NCBI GenBank assembly: GCA_020427145.1
Contig: JAGQOU010000041.1
Span: 1 to 63,241, forward strand
Length of the DNA stretch: 63,241 nt
Direction of reading: 5' to 3'
Origin: Planctomycetales bacterium
GTDB lineage: Bacteria > Planctomycetota > Planctomycetia > Pirellulales > Lacipirellulaceae
Each line of letters opens with the position of its first letter. The first letter of the stretch is position 1. Below the pieces are notes generated by a model. That model was not told the origin of the DNA and searched no databases. It saw only the letters and a list, made by a program, of their open reading frames with translations. Made by a program: the position numbers and the translations under genes. Below are positions 7,727 to 17,507 of the stretch, in pieces.

Positions 7727-10700
7727 TTAAAGGCTGGCGAACGCTTGATCGACGGCGGTGAGGTTCTCGATCAGTGAGCCGTCTGATGCGTACCGGGAGG
7801 CGCTGCTGAACCGACTGGCGTAGTTGTAGAAGTCGATGCCCGAGGACAGATAGAACGTCGAGCCGGATAGAAACGATTCGCCCGATTGTTCATGGTAATA
7901 ATCGACGTGGTCCGTCCCGCCTGAAGTTGCATAGGCTGATACGCGGCGGAAGCCGACGACTTCATTGCGAAAACCGTTGCCTGACAAAACCGCATCGGTC
8001 GGCCTGAAGACCAGATAGTCGTTGCCGGCCGAATCGTAGAGATAAGCTCGGTCGTCGCCGCCAGCCTCGGAATAGGCGAAGGCCTCGTCGAAATTGCCCG
8101 CATAATTCTTGAAAGCGTCCCCGGTCATGCGAGCGAATTCGGGGCGGCTGACAAACAGGTCGTCGCCCGCCGAATCATAGAAATAGGCGCGATCGAATCC
8201 ATCGCGGCTTGCATACGCGTAGACCTGGTCGAATCCGGCAGCCCGGTGCGAGTATCCACTGCCGCTCAGCTGGCCGTATTCAGGCCGACCCTCGAAGACG
8301 TCGTTCCCATCCGAGTCGTAGAGATCGGCAACGTCCTTCCCGCCAGTTGCACTGGCGAGCGTTTGGTCGAATCCCCAGGCGTAATTGTAGAATCCCGCGC
8401 CGTGCATGCGAGCATATTCGGGAGTCGCGAGAAACCAATCGTCGCCTTGCGAGTCGTTGAACGTGGCGTGATCGAAGCCGCCTTCCGTGGCATAAACGTA
8501 GAGCGTATTGAAGCCGACCGCCTCGTTGTGAAATCCGTTTCCGGCAATGTACGCTGAGGCCGGGGTCGCGACGAATTCGTCGTCGTTCGCTGAATCGTAG
8601 AGGTACGTCCGATCATTCCCCCCAGCGGTTGAATAGCTGAACACGCGATCGAATCCGCGCGCCTCGTTGCTGAAGCCAACTCCGCTGAGCCGTCCGTACT
8701 CAGGTCGCGCGACAAAGAGATCGTTGCCCGCCGAATCAAACAAGTAAGCGGTGTCATCGCCGCCTGCGAGAGCGGCTGCAACGACGCGAGCAAAGCCGCT
8801 AGCAACGTTGTCAAACCCGTCGCCTGACAGTCGCACAGAATCGGGCTGAGCGGTGAACTGGTCGTCCCCCGCCGTATCGTACAGATAGACCGTGTCGCTG
8901 CCTCCGCCGCTGTACAACTCCTGCGACGCAAGACCGGAGGCAATCAGCCTGTATCCGGAACCGCGAATGGTCGCTCCGTTGCTGCGAACCTCGGCTGTCT
9001 CGGAGCCGGTCGAGCCAACGAAAAGCAAGGAATCGGAACCACCGGCCGCTGACACGACAATCTGCGAAACGGACGCCTTCGAAAAGCCGTATCCAATGTC
9101 ATTGACGGTCAGGTAGAACGTGCTTCCTACGCTCACGCTGAACGCATCGTCGCCCCCAGTCCCGTTGGCGGTCACCGACGTCCCCACCTGGGCGACCAGG
9201 TTCGCCAGCGTGACGTCCACGTCGGCGTTGGCGCCCTGCAGACGCAGCAGGAAGACCTGCCCCGCCGCGGCGTTCACGTCGACGCGGCTGGTCGTGCCGG
9301 CCGTGGTTCCGTTGGCGATGAGGTTCTGCTGCGTGTCGTAAATCGAGACCGACACCGCGTCGCCGCCGGCCGAGAAGTTCGCCAGCGCGGTGAAGTATCC
9401 CGCTTGGCTCGCCGTGACGCGATACCACGATTCGCTGCTCACGCTCTGGTTGGCGTGCTGATCGAACGTGACCACGCCCCAATCTTCGGGCGTGAAGGGG
9501 ACCGACGTGTCGGCGGTCACGTCGAACGCGTAGTACCCCAGCCCGTTGCTCGACGACAGGCCGACCGTGTAGGTTTGACCGGCCACCACGCTGAAGGTCG
9601 TCGAGGAGCCGCCCACGGCCTGCATCGAGGCGCCTTGCGAGTTGTAGGCGGTCCAGCTGGCCGCCATCTCGTGCGTGGTCGACGTGGCGTTGAAGGTGAC
9701 CGTCCCGGTCCCCTGCGCCGTGAACTTGAAGTAGTCGACGTCGCTGAGATTGCTGATCATGCCGTTCATCGACATGCTGCCGCTCAGCGAGCCCATGTTG
9801 TAGGCGTCGACCATCGACGAACCGTAGTCGTCGGTCGGCATCAGGGCGTCGATCGCGTTCTGCAGATTGAGTCGCTTGAACGTGAGCCCCGTCGCCGAAT
9901 CGATGAACGAGTCGGCGGTGGCCATCATGTGGTCGTAGATCGTGTCCTGCGTGATGCCGGTCATGCCGACCAGTTCCATCGCTTCGCGAATCAGGACGCT
10001 GGAACCGGCCACGTACGGCGACGCCATACTGGTGCCGCTCATGCCCTTGAAGTCGTTGGTGATGTTGTCTGCGTCGTTGCCGGCGTAGTCGGGCACCGTG
10101 CTGGTGATCCCGCGGCCCGGGCCGGCGATGGCGCGCGTGCTGCGCTGGCTGTAGTAGCTCAGCAGGCCGCTGTCGTCGACCGACATCACCGGCACGACGT
10201 GCGAACTGGCCGCCGGATAGCTCAAGCCGGTTGTGTTGAAACTGGTGAACGCGTTGCCCGCCGACACGGCGATGAAGATGCCGTCGGCCTCCAACTGGGC
10301 GAACTCTTCTTCCAGGTTGGCCCAGGCGGGGATGCTCTCGGCGTTCCAACTCGACACGCCAATCGACAGGTTCACCGTGGTGATCGGATTCTCGAACGCG
10401 TTGCGGTTCTGATGGACCCATTGCAGGGCGCTCTCGACCCAACTGAAATAGCCGGCGCCCGTGTCGTTGAACACGCGCAACCCGACCAGGTCGACGCCCG
10501 AGGCGACGCCGTGGTTGGCGGTGTCGCTGCTGCCGATGATGCCCGAGACGTGCGTGCCGTGCGAGCCGGAGGGGCCGTCGTCGTAGGGGTCGGCGTCGTT
10601 CTCGGTAAAGTCCCAGCCGCCGACGACGCGGTAGTTGGCCCCCAGGCCGCCGCCCAGAGCGTAGTGGTCGTATGCAATGCCCGAATCGATCACCGCCACC

Positions 10701-11077
10701 GTTTGGCCGGCGCCGTTGAAGCCGTAGTTCGCGTTGACGGAATTCCAGCCGGTGAGATTGTGGGCCGACGCCAACATCTGCTCGATGTTGTCGAACTCCG
10801 CCTCCAGCAGATCGCGATCCTCGTCGGTAATCCAAAAGTCAGGCGTGGCGCCTTCCACATGCTGCGACAGCGGCGGCAGCGCATCAGCGGGCGCCGACGA
10901 GTCGGCAGGACTCGTCTCGACATGCTGCACCAACGACGGCAAACCATCGTCGAAGCCATGGTGTTCGATCGCGCCGCCCAGCAAGTCGGCCAACGGATCG
11001 GCCGACATCACCACGCGCGGTTCGAGAGTCTCGATCCGTCCTTGCAAATTGGTCTTCCGTGTTGACTGCTTGCGCAT
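7727..11077 (-). CDS. Secreted subtilisin-like serine protease with LEPR N-terminus and C-terminal repeat array
   Basis: A 1116-residue S8 family peptidase. The catalytic triad is visible: D131 in AVIDSGIA, H173 in SHGTHVSG, S350 in GTSMASP, with N275 in SAGN as oxyanion residue. The N-terminus has ETLEPRVVMSADP (about 17-28), the planctomycete LEPR-type surface-protein signature. After the catalytic domain come about 200 residues of beta-rich, PPC-like sequence, then at least seven ~47-residue repeats of the form LYDSxGND-F-xRPEYxRLSGxGFxNEAxGFDxVxxYAxxGGxDxAY (DNA 7901-8884), with degenerate units on both sides. The Asp/Gly-rich repeats may bind calcium or cell-wall material (inference). 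It converges on the glycosyltransferase gene. Confidence 0.9.
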   Translation of the reverse strand: MRKQSTRKTNLQGRIETLEPRVVMSADPLADLLGGAIEHHGFDDGLPSLVQHVETSPADSSAPADALPPLSQHVEGATPDFWITDEDRDLLEAEFDNIEQMLASAHNLTGWNSVNANYGFNGAGQTVAVIDSGIAYDHYALGGGLGANYRVVGGWDFTENDADPYDDGPSGSHGTHVSGIIGSSDTANHGVASGVDLVGLRVFNDTGAGYFSWVESALQWVHQNRNAFENPITTVNLSIGVSSWNAESIPAWANLEEEFAQLEADGIFIAVSAGNAFTSFNTTGLSYPAASSHVVPVMSVDDSGLLSYYSQRSTRAIAGPGRGITSTVPDYAGNDADNITNDFKGMSGTSMASPYVAGSSVLIREAMELVGMTGITQDTIYDHMMATADSFIDSATGLTFKRLNLQNAIDALMPTDDYGSSMVDAYNMGSLSGSMSMNGMISNLSDVDYFKFTAQGTGTVTFNATSTTHEMAASWTAYNSQGASMQAVGGSSTTFSVVAGQTYTVGLSSSNGLGYYAFDVTADTSVPFTPEDWGVVTFDQHANQSVSSESWYRVTASQAGYFTALANFSAGGDAVSVSIYDTQQNLIANGTTAGTTSRVDVNAAAGQVFLLRLQGANADVDVTLANLVAQVGTSVTANGTGGDDAFSVSVGSTFYLTVNDIGYGFSKASVSQIVVSAAGGSDSLLFVGSTGSETAEVRSNGATIRGSGYRLIASGLASQELYSGGGSDTVYLYDTAGDDQFTAQPDSVRLSGDGFDNVASGFARVVAAALAGGDDTAYLFDSAGNDLFVARPEYGRLSGVGFSNEARGFDRVFSYSTAGGNDRTYLYDSANDDEFVATPASAYIAGNGFHNEAVGFNTLYVYATEGGFDHATFNDSQGDDWFLATPEYARMHGAGFYNYAWGFDQTLASATGGKDVADLYDSDGNDVFEGRPEYGQLSGSGYSHRAAGFDQVYAYASRDGFDRAYFYDSAGDDLFVSRPEFARMTGDAFKNYAGNFDEAFAYSEAGGDDRAYLYDSAGNDYLVFRPTDAVLSGNGFRNEVVGFRRVSAYATSGGTDHVDYYHEQSGESFLSGSTFYLSSGIDFYNYASRFSSASRYASDGSLIENLTAVDQAFASL
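7901..8884 (-). repeat. Seven-unit 141-bp coding repeat in the subtilase
   Basis: Seven consecutive units of 46-47 codons, beginning at 8884, 8743, 8602, 8461, 8323, 8182 and 8041 on the minus strand. Each starts with LYDS/LFDS/FYDS-like residues and a GNDxF or GDDxF turn, then RPEYxRLSG and GFD. The unit starting at 8461 is one codon shorter. Degenerate units continue to about 9025 and to about 7772. The copies are diverged, so this is an old array rather than a recent slippage product. Confidence 0.85.
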
Positions 11078-11801
11078 CGAAGGTGTTCATCCTGCTTCGC
11101 GCGGGGCGAGCGGCGATCAAGGCGCGAACGCCAAATCGAGAGCCGCAGCAACCGTGCGCGAAGTCCGTAGCCAATCGAGAAGTATGGAGACCGTGACGCT
11201 CGTGTGAAGCGTTGAGCCGAAAAAAGCCGACAAGAGCTGCCCAGGAGCAGACCGCCACGAGCCCCCCGGCGCGTGGCGACATTGAAACTCTAGTTCAACT
11301 TTTCTTGGCCCGTCGGCCCGCCCGCAGATGGCGAGTTGCGTCCGTGGCGGCCGATCACCCTGCGGCGGCTGCGCGTTGGCAAACGTCCCCTTTGCCGAGA
11401 AAACGCGCTGTCGGACGGCGACGTCGTGTTGCCGAAAGTCAACACTCACTACGCGGCAACCGAGCGCGAGTTCGTCTGATCTCTTGGCCCCCGCGTTCCG
11501 CACGCCGCCGAGTGCTAGCACCCGCAAACTCGCCGCGAACCCCCGTAAACCCCGCATTTCGCTGCATTTCGCCGGGGACGCAGCTTCACCTCGTCCGCCC
11601 GCCAGGTCGCCGCTCGCGGCCCCGTCGCGGATTGGCGCTGGAAGCCGGTCCGTCGGCGAATCGAAGCGATCTCCACTTGCACCGCAAGGGATGCGCTGCC
11701 TCGACTCTTGGTGCTGATACACTATTGATAGTCTTGCCATCGCCGTGGAAGTCCGTTTGACGCCCGACGACGGCGCGACCCGCGTTTCGACCACGACCCC
11801 G
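11078..11801. other. Intergenic region, divergent promoters expected
   Basis: This stretch separates the reverse subtilase gene from the forward DUF2238 gene and should hold both promoters. Open frames here have Arg/Ser/Pro-rich translations with no recognisable features and look like chance frames of GC-rich DNA. A somewhat AT-richer patch near 11717-11740 (GATACACTATTGATAG) could be a -10 area for the DUF2238 gene; this is weak. Confidence 0.4.
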
Positions 11802-12443
11802 ATGAACTGCAACATGTCGCACCCGCGCCGACAGCTCGCGATGATCGCCGCAGCGACGACGCTGATCGCCGTCACGTGGATTGCGCCGCTCTATCCGCGC
11901 GAGCAATGGCTGCAGCACGCCGCGACGATTCCGCTGCTGGTCGCCGCGGTTGTTGCGGCGCGCCGCCGGTGGTTGTCCGACGCCGCGATCGCCTGCTGCC
12001 TCGCATTCCTGCTCTTGCACGCGTTGGCCGCCCGCTGGATCTACAGCTACGTGCCGTACGAAACGTGGTGCGACGCGGCGTTCGGCAGCGGCCCGGCGGA
12101 GTGGTTCGGCTGGCGGCGGAACCACTTCGATCGACTCGTGCATGTCGCGTTTGGCGTGCTGCTGACGCCGCCGTTGCGGGAGCTCGCCCAACGCGCCGGC
12201 CTGCGGCCCGTGGCAGCGTGCGCCACGGCCTGGCTAACCGTGGCTGGCGCCAGCGCATGCTACGAGGTCTTCGAATGGCTGCTGGCCGTAGTCGCCGCCC
12301 CGGAGATGGCCGAGCGATACAATGGACAGCAAGGCGACCCGTGGGACGCCCAAAAGGACATGGCCCTGGCGATGGCCGGCAGCACCGCGGTGCTTGCTTG
12401 GTACGCATTGCGTGCGAAAATCAAGCGGCAGCGTCACCCCTGA
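11802..12443 (+). CDS. DUF2238 family inner membrane protein (YjdF-like)
   Basis: A multi-pass membrane protein of about 213 residues with some six hydrophobic helices. The family signatures are clear: RRNHFDRLVHVAFG in the middle, YEVFEWL, then YNGQQGDPWDAQKDMALA near the C-terminus. The biochemical function of DUF2238/YjdF proteins is not established. The start is uncertain: ATG 11802 is used, ATG 11814 and GTG 11745 are in frame, and none has a good Shine-Dalgarno site. The next gene (tspO) follows 84 nt later on the same strand. Confidence 0.85.
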   Translation: MNCNMSHPRRQLAMIAAATTLIAVTWIAPLYPREQWLQHAATIPLLVAAVVAARRRWLSDAAIACCLAFLLLHALAARWIYSYVPYETWCDAAFGSGPAEWFGWRRNHFDRLVHVAFGVLLTPPLRELAQRAGLRPVAACATAWLTVAGASACYEVFEWLLAVVAAPEMAERYNGQQGDPWDAQKDMALAMAGSTAVLAWYALRAKIKRQRHP

Positions 12444-12527
12444 CCGCCTGTTGCATCAAGGGACTCCCCTCGCGGGGCGTCGCCGCGAACCGCCGCCGCG
12501 TAAAGCGCTCCCCAACCGACTCCAAAT

Positions 12528-12998
12528 ATGCCGCAATCAAAACTCAAATCCTGGGCTCCCTACGCGGCGATCGTTGGCGCGGTCGTGCTGACGGCGTTCG
12601 CCGGCTCGCAGTTTGGCCCCGGCGACTGGTATCGCGCGCTGGAAAAGCCAACTTGGACGCCGCCCAACTGGATCTTTCCCGTGGCCTGGACGACCCTGTA
12701 CGCCATGATCGCGGTGGCGGGGTGCCTGCTGTGGCGCACCGGCGGGCTGCGGTCGCCGGCATTTCGCATGTGGATCGGGCAGCTCGCCCTGAACGCCGCT
12801 TGGAGCGGGATCTTCTTCGGTCTGCAACGCCCCGGGTGGGCGCTGGCGGATATCGGGCTGTTGCTGGCCGCGATCGCCGCGACGATCGCCCTGGCGTGGC
12901 GCCGCAGCCGGGCCGCGGCGTGGTTGTTGGCGCCCTACCTGGCGTGGGTCGCGTTTGCCACGGCATTGAACGTCGCCATCTGGCAGCTGAATCGGTGA
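12528..12998 (+). CDS. tspO: TspO/MBR family tryptophan-rich sensory protein
   Basis: Five-helix membrane protein of 156 residues, the usual length for the TspO/peripheral benzodiazepine receptor family, which binds porphyrins and other hydrophobic ligands and takes part in tetrapyrrole or stress responses. The signature KPTWTPPNWIFPVAWTTLY is visible at about residues 39-57, with further family Trp residues (LLWR, NAAWSGIFF) and a terminal ALNVAIWQLN. The start ATG fits the family N-terminus. No photosynthesis or tetrapyrrole genes lie nearby, so its ligand cannot be deduced. Confidence 0.93.
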   Translation: MPQSKLKSWAPYAAIVGAVVLTAFAGSQFGPGDWYRALEKPTWTPPNWIFPVAWTTLYAMIAVAGCLLWRTGGLRSPAFRMWIGQLALNAAWSGIFFGLQRPGWALADIGLLLAAIAATIALAWRRSRAAAWLLAPYLAWVAFATALNVAIWQLNR

Positions 12999-13061
12999 GG
13001 GCGCGGTCTGGAGCGGTGAGTTCGGGGGCGGTGAACAGGGGGTGGTTAGCAATCGACTGCA

Positions 13062-13088
13062 AACAGGGGGCTCATGCCCCCCGCTCGC
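13062..13088. repeat. 27-nt GC-rich hairpin repeat, copy 1
   Basis: AACAGGGGGCT-CAT-GCCCCCCGCTCGC, a short hairpin-forming sequence (AGGGGGC pairing with GCCCCC) between tspO and glnS. A second copy with 25 of 27 identical bases lies at 36652-36678. It is noncoding in both places and resembles dispersed intergenic repeats of planctomycetes. Confidence 0.6.
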
Positions 13089-13248
13089 CTGGCGGGGATG
13101 CGCGATTGCGGGTCCCACTGGCCGTTGCCGAACCCGGGGACCGCGGAACGTCTCTTGATTGAAACGCCCGGCTGAGGGAACATGCCGCTTTGTTTCCCCG
13201 CCGCGCGGCTTCGCCCGCGACCGCCTTCCTCCCGCCGAACCGCCCGCC

Positions 13249-14961
<1,713 letters not shown>

Positions 14962-15042
14962 ACGGTCGCCTGAACGCGCCCACCGGCTCGACACGCATGC
15001 ACGTGGGGGGAGAGTCGCGTCGGTCGGCAACGGGCAGCCGGC

Positions 15043-15900
15043 CTACTTCTCAACTGGCTCGTGCGCATCGGGCACGCCCGCGCGATAGACCATCGACTCG
15101 GTCTGCGGGCCTTGGCCCAGGCGGGCGCGGGCTTCTTGCACCAACATCGAAACCTGCTGGTGAACGTCGTCGCGGACTTCAATGGGCGTCCGCTCGTCGG
15201 GCGCCACCGGCGCGCCAAAGACGACTGCCGCCCGAATGCGTTTCAATCCGGCAACCCGCTTGAGGTGCGACATGAACGACTCTTCGCCATAGCAGGCGTC
15301 GGCGTGATCGTAGGCGATTCCCACCGGCACGATCTCGGCCCCCGCGCGCTCGGCCGCTTTGAACGCTCCCGGACGAAACGGACGCACCAGGTCGCCGGCA
15401 AACGCCGTCCCCTCGGGAAACATGCCCACTCCCTCGCCGCGGGCGAGCGCCTGGTCGACTTCCTTGAGCACCTCGGCGCCGCTGCGGCGATCGGCCCGAT
15501 TGACGAACAGCGTGCCGATCCGCCGGGCGCCGGGACCAATCAACGGCCAATGCGCCAAATCGTGCCGACTGATGGCATGCGCCTGGGCGTAAGTCAGCAA
15601 AACGCCAATGTCGAGCGAACTGCGATGGTTGAGCACAAAGATGCGTCCGACGCCGTCGGCGGCAACGCCGGGATAGACCCCGCCGGGAAATCCATCCAAC
15701 CCGTCAATCTTGGCTTGGACTCCGTACAGCCACAGCAATCCGCCGGCCCAGCGGGGCACCCACCGGTTGATCACGTCGATCTTTTTCCGCCGGCCGCGCA
15801 GCAGGAAGCCCAATTCCAGGCCGCTCCAGCAACCGATCGTGATGGCGACCAATCCGAGGATGCGCCAGGCGACGCGCAGTTTCAGCAGCAGGCGGCTCAT
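15043..15900 (-). CDS. plsC: 1-acyl-sn-glycerol-3-phosphate acyltransferase
   Basis: Membrane-associated PlsC-type acyltransferase of 285 residues, which acylates lysophosphatidic acid to phosphatidic acid in phospholipid synthesis. The catalytic HX4D motif is NHRSSLD (H92-D97) and the substrate-binding FPEGT motif is at 161-165. One N-terminal hydrophobic segment (about 10-34) anchors it. It lies 117 nt downstream of the flippase-like gene on the same strand and could be co-transcribed with it. Related acyltransferases act on other lipids, so the exact acceptor is uncertain. Confidence 0.92.
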   Translation of the reverse strand: MSRLLLKLRVAWRILGLVAITIGCWSGLELGFLLRGRRKKIDVINRWVPRWAGGLLWLYGVQAKIDGLDGFPGGVYPGVAADGVGRIFVLNHRSSLDIGVLLTYAQAHAISRHDLAHWPLIGPGARRIGTLFVNRADRRSGAEVLKEVDQALARGEGVGMFPEGTAFAGDLVRPFRPGAFKAAERAGAEIVPVGIAYDHADACYGEESFMSHLKRVAGLKRIRAAVVFGAPVAPDERTPIEVRDDVHQQVSMLVQEARARLGQGPQTESMVYRAGVPDAHEPVEK

Positions 15901-16017
15901 AAAGCGTCGCAGGGAACCAAGGGAGCGGGCCGCAATAAGGCGGCTTTCGAGCGAGCGGGCAGGCTACCACAAACGCTCCCGGCTGCCCATCCGCGAATCG
16001 CACCGCGGTCGCTGGAA

Positions 16018-17403
16018 TCACTCCGCGGGCGCGCCGGAAACTGCGCGACTCGACGCCTGGCGGCGAAGGTCGCGGGCGAGCATGACGGCCATGTAGCCCA
16101 AGCTGGCCGCGGCGCCGGCCAGCAGCGACCACGCGGCGCCGGTCACTCCATAACCCGAAACCAACGGCCAAGCGGTTCCCAATGTGACGACCAGCGTGAC
16201 GACTTCGCCCCAGAATTGGTTTCGCGTGTCGCGTACGGCCGACAGGGCGTTGGAAACCGACATCCCCACCGACGTGATGACCGAATTGAACCCCAGCACG
16301 GCCAAGGCGCCGGCCGCCACGGCATATTCGGGCTTGAACACCGTTGCGAGAAACCAGTCGCCCGCAAGCCACAAGAACACCGCCACCGAACCCAGCGTGA
16401 CGGCAAACAGCGCGATTCCCTGCCACATGACGCGCAGCATGGCGCCGGCGCCGCCGCGCACGTAGGCGGCAATCGTCAACGGTCGCAAATAATTGCTCAC
16501 GCCGCGAATAAACACCCACGCCACGCCAACCAACGTGCTGCACACAGCCAGTTGGCTGACCGTGGTCTTGTTGGCCGCCCACAGCACGAGCCAGGGCATG
16601 GCGAAGCGGCTGAAGTTGCCAACCAGGCGTCCCGCCACCAACCAGCGCGAGTAGGCCCAATGTTGTCGCCAGTGGGCGCGAACGCGCCGTCGGTTCACCG
16701 CCACCGGCAGCGGCCGGGCCAGGTACCACGACAGGCAACTCAGCGCGGTCGCAGCGCCCACCACCACGAACACCGCGGGCACGGTCAGTCGGCCCAGAGC
16801 GGCCAGCGCCCCCAGCAGTACGACTTGCACCCCCAGCACGATCGAGTCGCCGACGATGGCCGATCGCATTTGCATATGCGCGAAGGCGACGCTGCGCAAG
16901 AACTCGCGCAGCAGATACGCCGGCGCGGCAAAAACCAGCACCCAAATGCCGAGCGTCATTGGCGTGGCGCCCTCGGCAAACGCCAAGTAAATGCCGTACG
17001 CCGCCAGCCCCTGCGAAGCGGCGACGATTGAGATCGCCAAATGAAACAGCGTGCTCCCCAGAAACTCTCCAGGGCGTTCGGTCCGCTGACGGTGCAGAAA
17101 CACCATATACGGCGTCGCGAGCATCCGCTCCTGCAACACGCTGACGAAAATCACGATGGAGAAGCAAAGGGTGTAGACGCCCGGCGACTCCTCGCTGCCA
17201 AACTTGCCGATGAATACCATCGTCAAAAAATTCGTGGCGCTGGCGAGCGCCTGGTCCACCAGCGCCAACCCGCCACGGCGAGCGCCCGTGGAGGTCGAGG
17301 CCCGGCGCAAGCGCTGTCTCCAACCCGTCGGCGCGGGTGCGTCGCCGGGGGCGGACTCGCTCGATTCGCCCGCGTGCGGGGCGGGCAGGGCGGCGGATGG
17401 CAT
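16018..17403 (-). CDS. Flippase-like polytopic membrane protein (polysaccharide biosynthesis/MATE fold)
   Basis: A 461-residue protein with a cytoplasmic Pro/Ala-rich N-terminus (1-40) and about twelve transmembrane helices, in the pattern of Wzx/MurJ/MATE exporters. It is the second such protein in the window and is not a close copy of the one at 3914-5275. There are no glycosyltransferase genes beside it; its neighbour plsC suggests a lipid-linked substrate, but this is guesswork. The start codon at 17403 gives a normal hydrophilic leader before the first helix. Confidence 0.75.
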   Translation of the reverse strand: MPSAALPAPHAGESSESAPGDAPAPTGWRQRLRRASTSTGARRGGLALVDQALASATNFLTMVFIGKFGSEESPGVYTLCFSIVIFVSVLQERMLATPYMVFLHRQRTERPGEFLGSTLFHLAISIVAASQGLAAYGIYLAFAEGATPMTLGIWVLVFAAPAYLLREFLRSVAFAHMQMRSAIVGDSIVLGVQVVLLGALAALGRLTVPAVFVVVGAATALSCLSWYLARPLPVAVNRRRVRAHWRQHWAYSRWLVAGRLVGNFSRFAMPWLVLWAANKTTVSQLAVCSTLVGVAWVFIRGVSNYLRPLTIAAYVRGGAGAMLRVMWQGIALFAVTLGSVAVFLWLAGDWFLATVFKPEYAVAAGALAVLGFNSVITSVGMSVSNALSAVRDTRNQFWGEVVTLVVTLGTAWPLVSGYGVTGAAWSLLAGAAASLGYMAVMLARDLRRQASSRAVSGAPAE

Positions 17404-17507
17404 GGCAGAAGGCCGGGGCAGGGTTGGGCGGGGGCGGCCGCGCCGCCATCATCTGATCCTAATCGCCCCCGCGCAAAACCGCAATTTTGCCGCCCCCGGG
17501 CAGCCGA

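Noticed and set aside
7901..8884. Possible CRISPR-like periodicity of 141 bp
   Set aside because: The period is in frame and encodes conserved amino-acid repeats of the subtilase; there are no short direct repeats with unique spacers.
9404..11065. 553-codon plus-strand frame and a second minus-strand frame over the subtilase
   Set aside because: The subtilase frame contains the full catalytic triad and signature blocks; the others are composition artefacts.
11117..11875. 252-codon minus-strand frame in the gap before the DUF2238 gene
   Set aside because: Arg/Ser-rich translation overlapping the DUF2238 start with no homology pattern.
15061..17031. 656-codon plus-strand frame antisense to plsC and the flippase-like gene
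   Set aside because: Low-complexity Gln/Arg/His-rich translation and clear genes on the other strand.
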